Below are positions 59,361 through 64,000 of a stretch of DNA of 64,000 bases, one piece after another. Positions within the stretch are counted from its first letter, which is position 1. Each line of letters begins with the position of its first letter. The notes beneath the pieces are model-generated. The model did not search any database. It saw only the letters and a program-made list of their open reading frames with translations, and was not told where the DNA came from. The stretch is from Pelecanus crispus (taxonomy: Eukaryota; Chordata; Aves; Pelecaniformes; Pelecanidae): the NCBI RefSeq assembly GCF_030463565.1, contig NC_134644.1, forward strand, positions 154,176,191-154,240,190. Reading direction: 5' to 3'. Position numbers and translations under genes: made by a program.

Positions 59361-62300
59361 GCAGCTGCGCGTGAGCCCGCTGCTCAGATCAGCTCCCGCT
59401 GCTCTTCTGCTCTTCTTTTCGCACAGAGCCCACAGATGTGCACGAGCTCGGCTGGATCTGTGTAGTTTGGATGTCAGACAGGAACAGGCTTAAGCAAAGG
59501 CTTTATCCATACTGCATTTTAGGCCTAGATCTGTCTTGTATCTCAGCTTTGAAGTGTAAGGTGGGGATATTTCTTCCTTGCCTTACGGCAAAGATGGTAA
59601 AAACCTTTACTGATAACGAGGCTTTCTAAAAGGCAGATTAGAGCTGATTTTTATAAAATCTGATGCATATTGTATTGAAAAAAAATGTTAAGGATCAGAT
59701 ACGTGTATGTTAGCTACACTGCGTCTGTGATGGGGCGTGAGCTCCCTCCATGTGTAACAGAGGAAAAAAGACATGTCACTGGACTTCTTGCGTGGGAAGA
59801 AAGATAGCTGTCATAGTTTATAAGAAACCTAAAGTAAGCATGGACGGAGGACCTGACAGCTGACCTAATTAGAGAAGGGCTGGCTGTAATGAGGTGTGCT
59901 CCAGCAAATTAACTAGTTTGTCCAAGCTAAAGGAGCCTCAGTTTGTGGCTGGGTGTTAAGGAGAAATACTTCTTCGCAATATTGCTTAAAGCACAGTTCT
60001 GGAAAATACAGGTGTAAGCGAAGAATTTAATAACAGTATCAGTACATACTTCTGCTACAGATAACGTACTAGTAGGTATCAATAGACATACAAAGACTGG
60101 GGTATTATTTAAATGTAAAATATTGCTAGCCCTGGTTTATATTTTCATTTTTAGATGAGACTTTCATTTCAGATTAAATTTCATTTTGGATTAGATTTTG
60201 TCAGCTCTCCAGATTCATCTGCATTTCTGCTAGTAGTAACAGGTTGCAATTAATTGTCCCTCTTATATCGCAGGTGCAAAAACCTTCTTCCAATTTTCTT
60301 CTGTTTTGATCTTTCTAGCATTGCTTTGTCAGTCAGCCATCATCTGACTTAAGCTCATCTTAGCATATACAAATCCTTTATTTTTGACAGTTTCCAATAA
60401 TACTGACAGATTGGTGTCCATTTATTAAAATGGACACTTGATTTGAAATCCCTTGGTTTCAGATGTCAGTAGATTTGTGGAATAAACAGTTCCATTTAAA
60501 AGAATGTTAGGTTAAGAAATTTTGGGGTAGTAAGACTTGCTGTCAGATTCTAGGTTCACAACATTTTTGAACATGTGGATCTGATCATCTTTTAGAGATT
60601 AAAATTTTAAAATACCAAACCAAGTAGTGCATTAATACAGTATTAGACTAGTGTATTCTATTAAAGCAGAACAAGAAGTGTAGTAATCCAGTTAGCATAA
60701 TACACTAGTCCACAGTGATGATATAGTAAGACAATCAAGGAAAAATATGTGGACAATATTTCAGGTCAGTCTTCCTAATGGAAAAGATTTATTTAACTTG
60801 CCAGTAACATAATCAACTCTTGCTCCAAACACAATAACAGAAGATTGTAAACTTTTAGGATATTAACACCACTCATCTTGCTGTAGTAATGAAATACTCT
60901 AAGTTGAGAAGAAAAAAAAAGAAAATCTAACCCCCCTGAGGCAATCCTGACTCCTCCTGACTGTGCTATGCAACAAGCAAACACTCCCATCACAGATATT
61001 TCTTTTTTAAGAGGTAGGTATATCAGTTATCATGCAGCTTTTCAGCGTACTGTCTGGAATTCAGAGCAAAGCAAAATTATTTCTGTGTGTAATTCTCCAT
61101 GACGGTGATTCAGAGAAAATTCTTAACCCTGTCTCTTGATCCTAAATGAAATCAGTGCTGCGGGAGTGTGTGCCTTTGCCATCTCTGCCGCTGGCATGGT
61201 GTTTAGGAAGGCTGATCAGTCTTGCAAATTTTTGTTTTGGTCATGGGGCAGACAATTCAAGTGGAAGCTAAAGGAGGTGGCCAGCTCATTGTACGGTGAA
61301 GCACTACGTAATGACCAGCAATCAACTACGGGCTAGGTTGGTATACAGCCAGGAAGTCTCCCTCTTCGGAAATTGCTTCCTTATGACACAAATTAGTTCA
61401 AGATACTGCTGTCCCCTCTACTTAAAGATATGAGTGTTTGTGGTCTGTTTCAGTGGAAAGGAAGGCAAATTAGTTTAACACAGATTATGAGAGCTCTGTG
61501 GTGGATTACCACATCTCAGCCGCAGAGGAGCAACTCCTTTAAATCATTGCTGCTGCTTGATAGGTGGACATTTGACCGTATCCTTATGCATGACATAGAT
61601 TGCTATGCTGAGAACGTGCTTTTTAGACCTTTTATAAATTTAAGCAAATGCTTGCATTGTTGGTTGTTTTGAGATGCAGAGGACCAGAATCTGGTTTGCA
61701 GTTGCCCCTCCAAGGTTGTTTAGTCCTGTTTAAACCAGTGGGCATACTGAGTTCAGTGCCCCACATTCCAATTCATATATTGTGTATCCCTGCAGAAGAT
61801 TTGCTCAAATTAAAGTAGCTTAAATATTCATATGACCCAGCTTTTTAGACTAATTACAGAGAAAAGAAATTAAAATACATAATCAGATCCTTGCACGAAG
61901 TACTGTAAGAAAGCTTTGCAAAAATTCCCCTGAGAAGAAAAAGTCAAGAAAGGTTTTATGTACCACTTTCCAGTCCCTTTAATCTTGAGAAAAAGTTCTT
62001 TTACTTATAGTGACAAAATTGTGCAAATTGTAACTAATTATCCTCTGATTAGTTTCTCTTTACTCAGCTTTTATGAAGGGTGGAGGAGAGGAGATTTGTC
62101 TCCGGGTGTGCTATGCATTTGCTTTGCTTTGCCTCCTTTTCTAGGGGATAGGACAAGAAGGTTTGGCGTAAGCCTCAATGAGACCATCCAGTGAGTAAAA
62201 AGAATGACCACTTCCACATGGCATAAAAAATTATTTATCTGTCTGTCTTATCTTCTGTGGCTAGTTGGGACCGTGCTGAACACAGACCAGAGACCAGGAG

Positions 62301-64000
62301 TAGCTGGTAGTGGATGGTATGATACAACTTTCTTCTTCTGCCCTTGGTACCCAAGCAAGTTAAGTAGAGGAACCAAAGACATTAATGAACGTATCCCTGT
62401 GTGTGGTAGATAAATTGTGCTCTTCTAATTATACTGATGGGACTAAGAAACAATCTTTCTCCGGGTAATTTGGGCATAATTATGTCAATCCCATAGTCCT
62501 GTCAGCTATAGTTATGTGTCTTTGCTGTAAAATGGCAGTGCTGAGGTGCCTTTTTTGAGGCTGTAATGTCAAGACAATCCATAACAGGTTTTCTATTTGT
62601 TTAAACAGTGCAAGTTTCTTTATAAAACTCTCTGCTTTATATTTAAAAGATCTTTGTTAGCAAGCGGTGTACACTGATAAAATGATGAAGGGAGAAGCCA
62701 AGTCACTTTGATTTTAATGCTCAACTAGCTGCTCTCAGAAATTAATACATTAGCTATCACTTCACTGCACCTTCAAAGAACAGTATTTAAACCTTCCTGA
62801 CATTTTTGCCTAACATTTTCCTTAACTGTAGGTAATTTATAAACCTCTAAACAAGTATGAGTCATCCTGCTTTTAAACTCAGTGACTCTTCTGCACTGAA
62901 TAAATATTGCTAGCCAAGAAAGGAAATTTCTCTTCAAAGAGAAGCTAAAAATGTTTTTAGATTTATGCTGTCATTCTCTACCTCAGCAAAGCCGAGCTTG
63001 CATATGTGTGTGCTCTAGATGCACTTTACATTCTCTGGTGTTTGAAGCACGCGTATGTGTGAAACGGTTATTGTAACAAAGATGCACGTACCTTGAATAA
63101 GTGGGGCTGTGCTGAGCTCTTATTTGATGCGGCCTTTAGGATGTAGCTGATGACCTTGCTGCACTCCCAGATGGGACTTGTGGTAGAGCTGACCTCCTTG
63201 CGGAGGAAAGGTGAGGAGGAGTTATCTCAGAGATAAGTCCTTAAGCCCTCCTGTCATTGGTGGAAAGAAGGTAGAATTTTGCAGATATGCCTGGTCCTGG
63301 CTGGCCTAATGTATCACTGAGCTCTCTGGACACATGTGCTTGTCACTACACATGTTTTATAGCCTTGCTTGTGTCACTGAGGTTGAGGTTGATCAGCACT
63401 GTGGTACTTTCACAGTATCATTTTCCTATCCAGAACAAGCAGTGATGCCACTTACTCTTGAAGTTCTAACTCTGCATGTAAGGTGTATATTCGTATCAGC
63501 TGCTCTTCAGTTTTGAAGTCACTGACAATAGGTAATGAAACAGACTCTGAGAGCCTACCGCTCAACATGGTGAGAAATTGGGATCAGATCGTTGTTCTTA
63601 AACATACTGCTCATTCCAGCTGTGCTGCAGGGTTTTTAAGTATATTTGGTATCTTGTTATTAGTCAAGCCAGGCAGAGGAGTCACTGATGCTGAGCAACA
63701 AAGAACTAGGAACATGCTGTAATGTATGTTGTAGCCTGCCAGCTTATCTCTAGTATGTCTCTGATCAGAACTTGAACCTCTCTGTTACCTTGAAAGGCCC
63801 ATGAAAGGCCTTGCCTGAGTTGTCCAGTTGGCTGTGCAATGCCAAGTAGTGGTAGATCTGCCTCTACCTCTGTCTCCCCTCCTGCAGCTGCCCTGAGGTA
63901 CTCTGGCCTTTGGGAAAATGCATAGAAAATTGTGCACTGCTGAAGCATACTTTGAGTGGAGGGGTTTACTGGGTCTAAGAGCATCCTGACTGATATCCAA
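59361..64000. other. No recognised gene; unique DNA
   Basis: No gene or transposon is recognised. Notable short structures are a perfect hairpin at 60414-60437 (10-bp stem, 4-base loop), a 12-bp inverted repeat at 60646-60657 and 60699-60710, and a palindromic pair of GATA motifs at 63222-63236. Open frames remain below about 95 codons. Confidence 0.55.

Noticed and set aside
1..64000. CRISPR arrays, operons or prokaryotic mobile elements
   Set aside because: No spaced repeats or dense gene strings. CR1, LTR and tRNA features show a vertebrate genome.

Overview
The window reads as bird nuclear DNA, most likely from a songbird or another passerine. It is AT-rich vertebrate sequence with no bacterial gene organisation. 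It carries many 5'-truncated CR1 LINEs ending in the avian (ATTCTATG)n-type tail, two isolated LTRs of which the first is avian ERVL-like, one vertebrate tRNA gene, and one SINE in which a tRNA-Ile-derived head is joined to a CR1 tail. From memory, SINEs of that design have been described mainly in passerines, so the host call is inference. I found no protein-coding host gene that I could name. The region is probably intergenic or a very long intron.

Layout. 1-4.1 kb holds nothing recognisable except a G-quadruplex motif. At 4.1-5.1 kb a reverse-strand CR1 abuts the terminator of an intact reverse-strand tRNA-Leu(CAG) gene (5111-5193). At 6.05-6.32 kb a small CR1 has its 5' part inverted relative to its 3' part. 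At 10.6-13.4 kb two reverse-strand CR1 copies sit head to tail. The second is the longest in the window (about 2.46 kb, reverse transcriptase region, broken) and has an unusual double 3' tail. At 14.2-15.4 kb there is a complete solitary LTR with a perfect 5-bp target-site duplication. At 20.1-20.8 kb a forward CR1 is followed by the tRNA-Ile/CR1 SINE.

From about 20.8 to 44.4 kb there are almost no interspersed repeats that I recognise, apart from a small GC-rich block at 30.7-31.0 kb. At 44.4-46.8 kb two forward CR1 copies of one subfamily flank a strong CpG island with eight consecutive GGGG runs and a 25-unit, 16-bp GC-rich minisatellite. A second GC-rich patch lies at 47.5-47.7 kb. A forward CR1 at 50.9-51.5 kb shares the double-tail structure of the 11-13 kb copy. 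A second solitary LTR lies at 54.36-54.87 kb, next to what may be a fragment of an ancient LINE. The last forward CR1 is at 58.95-59.36 kb.

Most long open frames are pieces of CR1 ORF2 or artefacts of the minisatellite. The sequence elements most likely to be active are the tRNA-Leu gene and the CpG island. The repeats record how CR1 has worked in this genome: it appears to have mobilised a tRNA-derived SINE, made an inverted insertion, and spread a chimeric 3' end.
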